This document shows, one piece after another, positions 48,570-56,018 of a stretch of 56,018 nt of DNA; positions within the stretch are counted from its first letter, which is position 1, and each line of letters opens with the position of its first letter. The DNA is from an uncultured SAR86 cluster bacterium (lineage in GTDB: Bacteria > Pseudomonadota > Gammaproteobacteria > Magnimaribacterales > Magnimaribacteraceae): the NCBI GenBank assembly GCA_938048695.1, contig CALIUO010000008.1, positions 1 through 56,018 of the forward strand. Reading direction: 5' to 3'. Made by a program: the position numbers and the translations under genes. The notes beneath the pieces were generated by a model, which was not told where the DNA came from, ran no database searches, and was given only the letters and a program-made list of their open reading frames with translations.

Positions 48570-49028
48570 TCAATTTTTTGAGATCATTGGATGACTTAAA
48601 GGATCAGGGCAGCAGAACTCTATCAAAGCATCTTCAATCTTTAGATTGCGTTGATCCCTAAGCTGATTAAGGAACTTTTTTGCTTCCTTATTATTTCTTT
48701 CTTCGGCTATCAGAAGATACTCTAATGCAAGCTTCGGGTCTGGATCTAGGTTTATTCCATTTACATAGATTAAAGCTATATTGAAAGGTGCTTTAGAGTG
48801 GCCTTGTTCGTGAGCTCTTTGGTACCAATAAACTGCCTTTTCAAGATCCTTTTCAATTCCTCTTCCTAAAGAATAATTCACGCCAGTATTAAATTGAGAT
48901 ACCGAAATTCCTTGTGTAGCCAAGGAAAGGTCATAAACGAAGTCTTCTTTATCGTCTACAGCATGAAGCTGGAAAGTAATAAGAATTAAATTGAGAAGAA
49001 TTACGATCTTAACAACTCTTCTCGTCAT
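48570..49028 (-). CDS. Exported Sel1-repeat protein
   Basis: The 152-residue protein has an N-terminal signal sequence (VVKIVILLNLILITFQLHA, cleavage near residue 24) and about two Sel1/TPR-like repeats, NTGVNYSLGRGIEKDLEKA and FNIALIYVNGINLDPDPKLA (parts). Such proteins scaffold periplasmic complexes. The partner is not known. It lies just after the quinone-reductase-like gene and 47 bases before typA. Confidence 0.75.
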   Translation of the reverse strand: MTRRVVKIVILLNLILITFQLHAVDDKEDFVYDLSLATQGISVSQFNTGVNYSLGRGIEKDLEKAVYWYQRAHEQGHSKAPFNIALIYVNGINLDPDPKLALEYLLIAEERNNKEAKKFLNQLRDQRNLKIEDALIEFCCPDPLSHPMISKN

Positions 49029-49031
49029 TTT

Positions 49032-50024
49032 TTATTCCATATTTACGACTACTTTTCCTAAGACTTTTCTATCTTCTAAGGTCTTTATAGCTTTAGCTGA
49101 ATCTTCAAGACTATATGTTTCAGTAACAAAAGGTTTAATTTTTCCTTGAGCATGAAGCTCAAAAAGTTCTTTAAAGTTTTGCGCATTTTCTGCATGGTCT
49201 ACAGCTGCAAACTGACCCCAGAAAACACCAACAATTTGACATTCTTTAAGAAGAGTCAGGTTTAGAGGCATTTTGGGTATTCCAGCTGTGAAACCTATGA
49301 CTAGATATTTACCATGTCTTGCAATTGCCCTTAAAGCTGGTTCTGCATAGTCTCCTCCAACCAGATCGTAAATCATATCCACGCCACCACCGGTCAATTC
49401 TTTTATTTCATCAGAAAACTTTTTCTGAAGATCTCTGTCCATATCTCTTTCGTAAATTATTCCTTCATCTGCACCCTCTTTTTTACAAAGATCTATCTTT
49501 TCTTGAGAAGAAGCTGCAGCTATAACTTTAGCGCCCATTGCTTTTGCTATATGGATAGCAGTTATGCCGAGTCCACCACCAGCACCTAGAACTAATACTG
49601 ATTGACCTTCTTTGAGTTCTCCCCTTTGCTTGAATGCGTGATAAGTCGTACCGTAGTTAAGTGGAAAACCTGCCGCCGTATTAAAGTCCATTGAATCAGG
49701 TAATGGCATTAATTGCTGCTCAAGATAGACTCCTTTCTCACGCAACCCGCCAGAACCTATACTGCCCATAACTCTGTCACCTTCTTTGTGCAGAGTGACG
49801 CCTTCACCAACAGACGAAACGACACCCGAGATCTCACTTCCAGGACTAAAGGGGAAAGGAGGTTTGAATTGATAGAGCCCTTGCACAATTAGTACATCAG
49901 GAAAACTTATACCTGTTGCTTTAATATCAACAACAATCTGACCCGGACCTGCTACTGGATCTTCTATTTCCTCAACTGTGTGAGATTCAACGGGTCCAAA
50001 TTCTTTACAGAGAAATGCTTTCAT
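49032..50024 (-). CDS. Zinc-free medium-chain dehydrogenase, quinone-oxidoreductase-like
   Basis: The 330-residue protein has the MDR superfamily layout with a GroES-like N-terminal half (GISFPDVLIVQGLYQFKP) and a Rossmann half with VLVLGAGGGLGITAIHIAKA near residue 145, fitting NADPH binding. The Cys residues that bind zinc in alcohol dehydrogenases are missing, so it fits the quinone oxidoreductase branch. The substrate is not clear. It is followed at once by the Sel1 gene. Confidence 0.85.
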   Translation of the reverse strand: MKAFLCKEFGPVESHTVEEIEDPVAGPGQIVVDIKATGISFPDVLIVQGLYQFKPPFPFSPGSEISGVVSSVGEGVTLHKEGDRVMGSIGSGGLREKGVYLEQQLMPLPDSMDFNTAAGFPLNYGTTYHAFKQRGELKEGQSVLVLGAGGGLGITAIHIAKAMGAKVIAAASSQEKIDLCKKEGADEGIIYERDMDRDLQKKFSDEIKELTGGGVDMIYDLVGGDYAEPALRAIARHGKYLVIGFTAGIPKMPLNLTLLKECQIVGVFWGQFAAVDHAENAQNFKELFELHAQGKIKPFVTETYSLEDSAKAIKTLEDRKVLGKVVVNME

Positions 50025-50078
50025 AAAATGATCCTTATTTAATATCTAAGGGTTAAATTAACGTTAAAAATAAAAACG

Positions 50079-51635
50079 TCAAGAAATCTTATTTAAAAAA
50101 TCTTTTAGGTAGTCTTCAAAACTTATTTGATGATCTTCTTCTATTTTCTTCGCTTCTATAAGAGATTCTTTAGCCTTTTCTGCAAAGTACTCTTCATTAT
50201 CTTTTGCTAGATCACTCATTTCCTTTTTATGAGAGTGAGATATATTCATTCCGTATTCTTGAAACGTTAGGCCACTATTTTCAATTTCTTTTAAGAGAGA
50301 ACCACTTAGGGATAAATCATAATCTTCCATAATTTTTTTCTGTTCATCTAATGTTTCTGTCCAAATATTTCCACCTTTAAAGACTTCTTTATCCATGAAA
50401 GAAGCTATTTCATTCATTTCTTCCAAAATTCTAATTGCTTCTTTCTTAACCTGACGGTCTCCATTTGGAGTTTTAATCGTGGCATCAGTATTTCTACCCT
50501 CGTTAACTATAATCTTATGATTTTTAAATAGTTCTTTCGATTCGTCTTCTTGGATTTCTGGACTTTCTGTGAAGAAGCAGTACAAAATCAATAAATCTAG
50601 AAAAAATATTTGTTTTTCCGTTATACCAATAAATGAATTGGGGTTTAAATCTATACACCTCAACTCGAGATAATCTATACCTTGATCATTGAGAATATTT
50701 ATAGGCCTTTCTCCGCTTGGGCAAACTCTTTTAGGTCTGATAGTACTGTAATACTCATTCTCAATCTGAATAATTGAGTCATTCAATTGAATTCTCTCGC
50801 CATCCTTAAATTCACCGAGACCTTTGTAGTCTTGATAGGTTGTTTTAAGGGCACTCTTTAGGTCAGAGCTATACTCCTCTAACGAGTTGTATGAAATATT
50901 TAGACTGTCCTGCGCATGGCTAATATATCCTAAATCACCCATTCTTAACGAAGTTGCGTTGGTTTTATATAGGTCCTCAGAATTAAAATTGTCGAGATCA
51001 TGAGGCCTATCTTTAGCAAAAGATTTACTTGCTATTGGCGACGATCCATAAAGTAAAAGATAAAGCCATCCATAACGACGAAAATTTCTGGCTATTCCAA
51101 GATAAACTTCATTCTTAAGCTCTGTTATTTCTTCAGAACAAGAATCAGCGAGGATTTTTAAAAAGTTATCAGAAAAAGAAAAGTTATAGTGTATGCCGGC
51201 TATTGCTTGCATCATGCTTCCATATCGATTTGATAGACCTCTTCTATAGATGGTCTTCATCATGCCTTGATTGGAAGCTCCATACTCTCCAATCGGTATC
51301 TCATTTTCTGAATCAATGGAGCAAGGCATACTAAGAGGCCAGAGCGATTCTTCTTCTAAGTTTTGATTAACAAATACATGAAGATCACTTAAAAATTTGA
51401 GACACTCTGCAGCACTGTTGAAGGTAGGAGTTACTAGCTCCATTAAGGCTTCAGAAAAATCAGTTGTTATAAATGGATTTGTTAACGCCGATCCTAAACC
51501 CTTAGGATGAGACTTTTGAGAAATTTTTCCTGAAGAATCAACTCTTAAGCTTTCTTTCTCGATACCTCTATTAATGAAGTTAAGTTCTGAAGTTGCTTTT
51601 GATTTCTTTATTTCATCTAAAGAAAATCTAATCAT
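50079..51635 (-). CDS. gshA: Glutamate--cysteine ligase
   Basis: This 518-residue enzyme is the proteobacterial GshA form, with INRGIEKESLRVDSSGKIS at the start, MMKTIYRRGLSNRYGSMMQAIAGIHYNFS and DYLELRCIDLNPNSFIGI, the segments lining the active site. It makes gamma-glutamylcysteine, the first step of glutathione. gshB is not in the window. It lies 5 bases after pckA. Confidence 0.95.
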   Translation of the reverse strand: MIRFSLDEIKKSKATSELNFINRGIEKESLRVDSSGKISQKSHPKGLGSALTNPFITTDFSEALMELVTPTFNSAAECLKFLSDLHVFVNQNLEEESLWPLSMPCSIDSENEIPIGEYGASNQGMMKTIYRRGLSNRYGSMMQAIAGIHYNFSFSDNFLKILADSCSEEITELKNEVYLGIARNFRRYGWLYLLLYGSSPIASKSFAKDRPHDLDNFNSEDLYKTNATSLRMGDLGYISHAQDSLNISYNSLEEYSSDLKSALKTTYQDYKGLGEFKDGERIQLNDSIIQIENEYYSTIRPKRVCPSGERPINILNDQGIDYLELRCIDLNPNSFIGITEKQIFFLDLLILYCFFTESPEIQEDESKELFKNHKIIVNEGRNTDATIKTPNGDRQVKKEAIRILEEMNEIASFMDKEVFKGGNIWTETLDEQKKIMEDYDLSLSGSLLKEIENSGLTFQEYGMNISHSHKKEMSDLAKDNEEYFAEKAKESLIEAKKIEEDHQISFEDYLKDFLNKIS

Positions 51636-51640
51636 TGTCT

Positions 51641-53170
51641 TTACCTAGGTCCGGCCTCAACAATAGATTCTGACACGTCAAACTTCTTAAAGTTATCTTT
51701 GAATTGAGTGACCAGTTTCTTCTCATACTCAGCGTATGAAGAAGGATCAGACCAGTTTTTAATCGGATTTAGTAAGGCGCTATCTACACCTTCAACATTC
51801 ATAGGCACATTGAGATTCATGCCTTCAATTGTTTCAGTCTCCACTCCATTTAAAGCTCCAGACTGAATGGCAGAGATTATTGATCTAGTCACTGGTATAT
51901 CAAATCTTTTTCCTACTCCATAAGGGCCGCCAGTCCATCCCGTATTTACAAGATAAACTTTACTATCAAATTCTTCTATTCTTTTCATGAGTAAGTCCGC
52001 ATAAACACCTGCAGCTCTAGGGAAAAAAGGTGCACCGTAGCAAGTAGAGAAAGTTGTTTTAAATGCTTCGGTAGAACCAACTTCAGTAGAACCTATTGCA
52101 GCCGTATATCCGCTCAAGAAGTGATAAGCAGCTCCTTCTTTACTCAAGATTGAGACAGGAGGAATTACTCCAGAAAGATCGCAGGTTAAAAATATTACTG
52201 CATTCGGCTCACCGCCTGCATTCTCATCGGCTCTTTTTTCTATATGTTCTCTGGGGTAAACGACTCGTGTGTTCTCTGTTAAGGAAGAATCTGAATAATC
52301 AGGATTCTTTGTCTCTGAATCGATTACTACATTTTCCATAACACTTCCTGTTTTTATAGCGTCCCAAATAACTGGTTCATTCTTTTGGGTCAGGTCAATA
52401 CACTTCGCATAACATCCACCTTCGAAGTTAAATACTGTCCCGGGACCCCAGCCGTGTTCATCGTCTCCAATAAGATTTCTTTCTGGATCTGCCGATAGTG
52501 TTGTTTTACCTGTTCCTGAAAGTCCAAAGAATAAACAAACTTCTCCATTCGAACCCACATTTGAGGCACAGTGCATGGGCAGAACATCTTTTTCAGGTAA
52601 AAGGAAATTTTGGACAGCAAACATTGATTTTTTCATCTCTCCGGCATAAGGCATTCCGGCTATAAGAACTTTCTTTTTGGTAAAGTCGAGTAATACGACG
52701 CCATCACTATTGGTTGAATCTCGATCAGGTTTACATACGAATTGAGGAGCACTCATTATTTCCCAACAATCCTTATCTTTTGGATTAAAAGACTTAGGTC
52801 TAATGAACATTTGCTTTCCAAAAAGGTTATGCCAAGCCCATTCTGTCCTTATTTTTACTGGTACGTAGTAGTCAGCGTGTTCGCCAACATGAAGAGATGA
52901 AACAAACGTATCTCTTTCGTCCATGTATTCACTGACCCTTTCCCAAAGAGCACTGAAGGCATCACTATCAAATGGCTTATTTACGTCGCCCCAGTCTACT
53001 GAGTTTTCAGTTGACTCATCTTTTACAATGAATCTATCCAGAGGACTTCTTCCAGTTCTTTTTCCAGTTTTTACTAACAAAGCTCCATTAGAAGCAAGCT
53101 CACCCTCATTTCTTTCTAGGGCCTCATTAATAAGTTCTTCTACAGATAAATTTTCGTAAACAGATGACAT
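51641..53170 (-). CDS. pckA: Phosphoenolpyruvate carboxykinase (ATP)
   Basis: The 509-residue protein has the ATP-type signature: [16 protein letters not shown] near residue 35, [14 protein letters not shown], the P-loop GLSGTGKTT (216-224) and the Mg/Mn-binding [10 protein letters not shown]. It turns oxaloacetate to PEP, the first step in gluconeogenesis, consistent with growth on organic acids. It is followed by gshA after 5 bases. Confidence 0.97.
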   Translation of the reverse strand: MSSVYENLSVEELINEALERNEGELASNGALLVKTGKRTGRSPLDRFIVKDESTENSVDWGDVNKPFDSDAFSALWERVSEYMDERDTFVSSLHVGEHADYYVPVKIRTEWAWHNLFGKQMFIRPKSFNPKDKDCWEIMSAPQFVCKPDRDSTNSDGVVLLDFTKKKVLIAGMPYAGEMKKSMFAVQNFLLPEKDVLPMHCASNVGSNGEVCLFFGLSGTGKTTLSADPERNLIGDDEHGWGPGTVFNFEGGCYAKCIDLTQKNEPVIWDAIKTGSVMENVVIDSETKNPDYSDSSLTENTRVVYPREHIEKRADENAGGEPNAVIFLTCDLSGVIPPVSILSKEGAAYHFLSGYTAAIGSTEVGSTEAFKTTFSTCYGAPFFPRAAGVYADLLMKRIEEFDSKVYLVNTGWTGGPYGVGKRFDIPVTRSIISAIQSGALNGVETETIEGMNLNVPMNVEGVDSALLNPIKNWSDPSSYAEYEKKLVTQFKDNFKKFDVSESIVEAGPR

Positions 53171-53214
53171 TCAAGAATCCTTTTTAAACAGGCGGTTATT
53201 ATATAGATTTAATT

Positions 53215-53733
53215 TTACTTATGAGAATGAATTTCATTTACGTTTTTAAAAATAATCAAACAGTAAATCGCTAAAACACTCAGTGAAATAAACACCCATC
53301 CTGGAATACTTATGCCCATGAAGGTCCATAGAACTTCTGCACAGTTCCCATCTCCTGTGAAAGCAAGGATAATGACTTCTAAAAAAGGTAATGTAGAGAT
53401 GAGGTAATCAATATCTGGCGCACAACTTGGAACTAACTCAGCTGGAAGGCTTTGTAGGTATAACTGTCTCAAAGAAAGCGACAATCCAACAATAATACTT
53501 AATGAGATCGTCGTCAGTAAGATTTTGTAAGTAATTAATTTAATAGGGTTTATTAAAAATCCAATCCCAGCAAGGATGCCGGTTACTATCACAGCACCTC
53601 TTTGCATGTAGCACAAAATACATGGTTTTAGCTCTAGGAAATGTTCCATAAAAAGAGCAACTCCTATCATGCCTATCGAGGCTAACAAGAAAACTAGAAA
53701 GGTCCTCTTAGGATTTTTGAAAACTAGATTCAT
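53215..53733 (-). CDS. dsbB: Disulfide bond formation protein DsbB
   Basis: Using the ATG at 53733 the protein is 172 residues with four helices. The first Cys pair is in LKPCILCYMQRG (CxxC next to the quinone site Arg), and the second pair is the Cys of VPSCAPDID and of GDGNCAEV in the second periplasmic loop. It reoxidises DsbA and passes electrons to quinone. Its ATG overlaps the polA stop by one base. No dsbA is in the window. Confidence 0.93.
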   Translation of the reverse strand: MNLVFKNPKRTFLVFLLASIGMIGVALFMEHFLELKPCILCYMQRGAVIVTGILAGIGFLINPIKLITYKILLTTISLSIIVGLSLSLRQLYLQSLPAELVPSCAPDIDYLISTLPFLEVIILAFTGDGNCAEVLWTFMGISIPGWVFISLSVLAIYCLIIFKNVNEIHSHK

Positions 53734-56018
53734 CAATGTGCTTGATCCCAATTATCACCTATTCCTACATCAATCTCTAAAGGAACATCTAGATTTGCGG
53801 CGCCCATCATTGAGTCTGTTAGTATTGCTATAACACTATCTATTTCTTTTTTTGGTGTATCTAATATTAGTTCATCATGGACCTGCAATATAAGTTTAGC
53901 CTCGATTTCTTCAGTCTTTATTGCTTTATGTGTTTTTATCATTGCAATTTTCATTATATCTGCAGCTGTTCCTTGCACTGGTGCATTTATCGCAGCTCGT
54001 TCTGAGGCTTGTCTTCTCATGGCATTACTAGCATTAATGTCTCTCAAATAAAGTCTTCTACCAAACAATGTTTCTACATATCCATTCTGGCTAGCAAATT
54101 CTTTAGTTGATTCCATATATTCCTTTACGCCAGGATATTTTTCGAAATACATAGCCATATACTCGGCTGCAAGATTTCTGGAGATTCCGAGCTGTTTGCC
54201 AAGTCCAAAAGCGGAAATTCCATAAATTAGTCCAAAATTAATTGCTTTTGCGTTTCTCCTAAGATCTGCAGTTACATTATCTATATCTACACCAAAAACT
54301 TCACTTGCTGTTTTGCTATGAACGTCTTCTCCTTCTTGAAAAGCTTGAAGTAGTCCTATGTCCTTGGAGACGTGAGCCATGATGCGGAGTTCTATTTGAG
54401 AGTAATCTGCAGAGATAAACCTATGTCCTTTTGATGGCTCAAATGCTTGTCGTATTCTTCTGCCATCTTCTGTTCTTATGGGAATATTTTGTAGATTGGG
54501 ATCAGAAGAAGAAAGTCTTCCGGTTGTTGTTACAGCTTGATGAAAAGAGGTATGTACTTTTCCAGTTGAGGTCGATATCTGTCCAGGCAATTTGTCCGTA
54601 TAAGTTGATTTAAGTTTGCTTAATGTTCTATGTTCGAGCAAAACTTTTGGAAGTTCATATTCTTCCGCTAGCTCTGCAAGAACTTTTTCATCTGTAGACG
54701 GCTGACCTCCAGGTGTTTTTTTTATGACTCTATAATTTAATTTTTCAAAAAATATTTCCCTTAACTGCTTGGTAGACCCCAAATTAAATTCTTCGCCTGC
54801 AATATCGTATGCTTTTTTTTCTAATTTCTTAATTCGATTTTCTAAATCTTTAGATTGAGATTTTAGAATTTTTGAATTTAATATAGCTCCATTTTGTTCC
54901 ATCTCGGAAAGTACCTCTATTAAAGGAATTTCTATTTCTTCATTTAACTTTTTTAAAGAGTCTTCTGTTTCAAGCTTTGGATTTAATTCTTCGTATAGTC
55001 TCAGAGTAATATCAGCATCTTCAGCAGCATAATGAGTAGCCTCATTTATTGGCACCTGATCAAATGTAACTTGTTTTACACCTTTTCCCGCAACATCCTC
55101 AAAAGTAGAAGTTTTGTAGTTTAGATAATAAGAAGATAGAGCATCAAGATTATGTCTAGTTGCTGATGCATCCAGCACATAGCTCATCATCATAGTGTCA
55201 TTTTTAATTGATGAAATGCTAATCCCGTATTTCGCTAGTACGTTTCTATCAAACTTTATATTTTGGCCTATTATTTTATTTTTGGAGGTTTCAAGGATAG
55301 GTCTAAGAATATCTAATACTAAATCTTGGTGGAGCTGATTGACTGTATCGTCTAAATGTTTAATAGGAATGTAATAAGCCTCACCTGCTTTATAGCTTAG
55401 CGATATACCAACTAAATCAGTGTCCATATAGTCTAAACCGGTTGTTTCTGTATCTATTGCAATGGTCTTCGCTTTAGAAGCTTCTTTGACGATTTTCTTC
55501 AGTTGATCTTCTGAAGAGATACACATATAAGATGAATTTACTTTTTTCGCAGTTGCTTTCTTTTCTGGAACGTCTTGCAACCAAGCATTGAATTCTAATT
55601 CTTTATATATCTCTGTTAGTTGTTTTGTGTCCGGTTCTGTAATTATTAAGTCTTCTATTCCCACATCTAGAGGAACATCTGTTTTTATTTTTACTAACTC
55701 ATGGGCCAAATCTAGCATTTCAATAGAAGAGCGTAAGTTTTCTCCAACCTTACCCCCTATAGATTCGGCATTTTTCTTGATTCCTTCAATATCATTATAT
55801 TCATTAAGCCATTTGACTGCTGTCTTAGGGCCAACCTTATCTACTCCAGGCACGTTATCAGATTTATCTCCTATCAGAGCTAGATAGTCAGTTATTAAAG
55901 CAGGTCCCACACCAAATTTTTTTAAAACTCCATTTTCGTTAAGCAACTCGCCGGACATTGTGTTTACAACACTTACGTTCTCACACACGAGTTGGGTCAT
56001 ATCTTTATCACCGGTTGA
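53733..56018 (-). CDS. polA: DNA polymerase I, C-terminal part (cut by window edge)
   Basis: The frame is open to the window end and reads STGDKDMTQLV at its start, an internal piece of the 5'-nuclease domain, so the true start lies outside. The rest has the 5'-nuclease helix (LIGDKSDNVPGVDKVGPKTA), a full 3'-5' exonuclease domain with IDTETTGLD, FDRNVLAKYG and HYAAEDADITL, so proofreading looks active, and the polymerase motifs SADYSQIELRIMAH (A), RRNAKAINFGLIYG (B) and LQVHDELILDTP (C). Together about 761 residues are visible of the usual 920 or so. It fills gaps and removes primers. Confidence 0.97.
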   Translation of the reverse strand, partial: STGDKDMTQLVCENVSVVNTMSGELLNENGVLKKFGVGPALITDYLALIGDKSDNVPGVDKVGPKTAVKWLNEYNDIEGIKKNAESIGGKVGENLRSSIEMLDLAHELVKIKTDVPLDVGIEDLIITEPDTKQLTEIYKELEFNAWLQDVPEKKATAKKVNSSYMCISSEDQLKKIVKEASKAKTIAIDTETTGLDYMDTDLVGISLSYKAGEAYYIPIKHLDDTVNQLHQDLVLDILRPILETSKNKIIGQNIKFDRNVLAKYGISISSIKNDTMMMSYVLDASATRHNLDALSSYYLNYKTSTFEDVAGKGVKQVTFDQVPINEATHYAAEDADITLRLYEELNPKLETEDSLKKLNEEIEIPLIEVLSEMEQNGAILNSKILKSQSKDLENRIKKLEKKAYDIAGEEFNLGSTKQLREIFFEKLNYRVIKKTPGGQPSTDEKVLAELAEEYELPKVLLEHRTLSKLKSTYTDKLPGQISTSTGKVHTSFHQAVTTTGRLSSSDPNLQNIPIRTEDGRRIRQAFEPSKGHRFISADYSQIELRIMAHVSKDIGLLQAFQEGEDVHSKTASEVFGVDIDNVTADLRRNAKAINFGLIYGISAFGLGKQLGISRNLAAEYMAMYFEKYPGVKEYMESTKEFASQNGYVETLFGRRLYLRDINASNAMRRQASERAAINAPVQGTAADIMKIAMIKTHKAIKTEEIEAKLILQVHDELILDTPKKEIDSVIAILTDSMMGAANLDVPLEIDVGIGDNWDQAH

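Noticed and set aside
53733-56018. PolA as a naturally shortened polymerase
   Set aside because: The frame stays open to the window edge and begins inside the 5'-nuclease domain, so it is cut by the window only.

Overview
The window is one contiguous, gene-dense, AT-rich stretch of a gammaproteobacterial chromosome centred on the replication-initiation region. Support comes from the order rpmH-rnpA-yidD-yidC-mnmE-mnmG-rsmG-parA-parB-atpBEFHAGDC-glmU-glmS on one side of dnaA and dnaN-recF-gyrB on the other (the Pseudomonas-type arrangement), a gamma-type long GyrB, and GmhB/LpxL/TrkAH neighbours. Very short or overlapping gene junctions, a lack of mobile elements and low GC fit a streamlined, probably marine, aerobic heterotroph; a SAR86-like or related lineage is my guess, not something the sequence proves. 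I found no tRNA, rRNA, IS, prophage or CRISPR in the window, and no gene-free stretch longer than about 230 bases.

Layout. 1-15866 (all minus strand): cell-wall precursor genes glmS (only its first codons) and glmU, the eight-gene F1Fo ATP synthase operon without atpI, parB-parA, rsmG, mnmG, a 232-base AT-rich spacer, mnmE, yidC, yidD, rnpA and rpmH. 15867-16018 holds a symmetric pair of perfect DnaA boxes. 16019-22062 (plus): dnaA-dnaN-recF-gyrB; GyrB has an extra Lys/Ser/Thr-rich N-terminal tail. 22065-29923 (minus): plsC, gmhB, a single-chain glycyl-tRNA synthetase, an LpxL-type acyltransferase, trkH-trkA, fmt-def. 29973-31822 (plus): purE, tsaC, aroE.

31948-42751 (plus, except one small minus gene): a complete aa3-type cytochrome c oxidase locus (coxB with fused cytochrome c, coxA, cox11, coxC, SURF1, a CxxxC protein, heme A and heme O synthases, Sco), then a small exported His/Cys protein and a TonB-dependent receptor with four His/Asp-rich segments, closed by a strong terminator. 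The run suggests that metal acquisition and oxidase metallation are linked.

42846-46638 (minus): a DoxX/saccharopine-dehydrogenase-like/monooxygenase-like trio, and a four-gene metal module whose order runs from outside to inside of the envelope: a predicted outer-membrane protein, a periplasmic HMA protein, a MerT-like membrane protein and a CsoR-family repressor, with a CsoR-like operator over the start of the first gene. This is the best candidate here for a poorly described system. 46738-56018 (minus): typA, a Sel1-repeat lipoprotein-like exported protein gene, a quinone-reductase-like gene, gshA, pckA, dsbB and the 3' part of polA.
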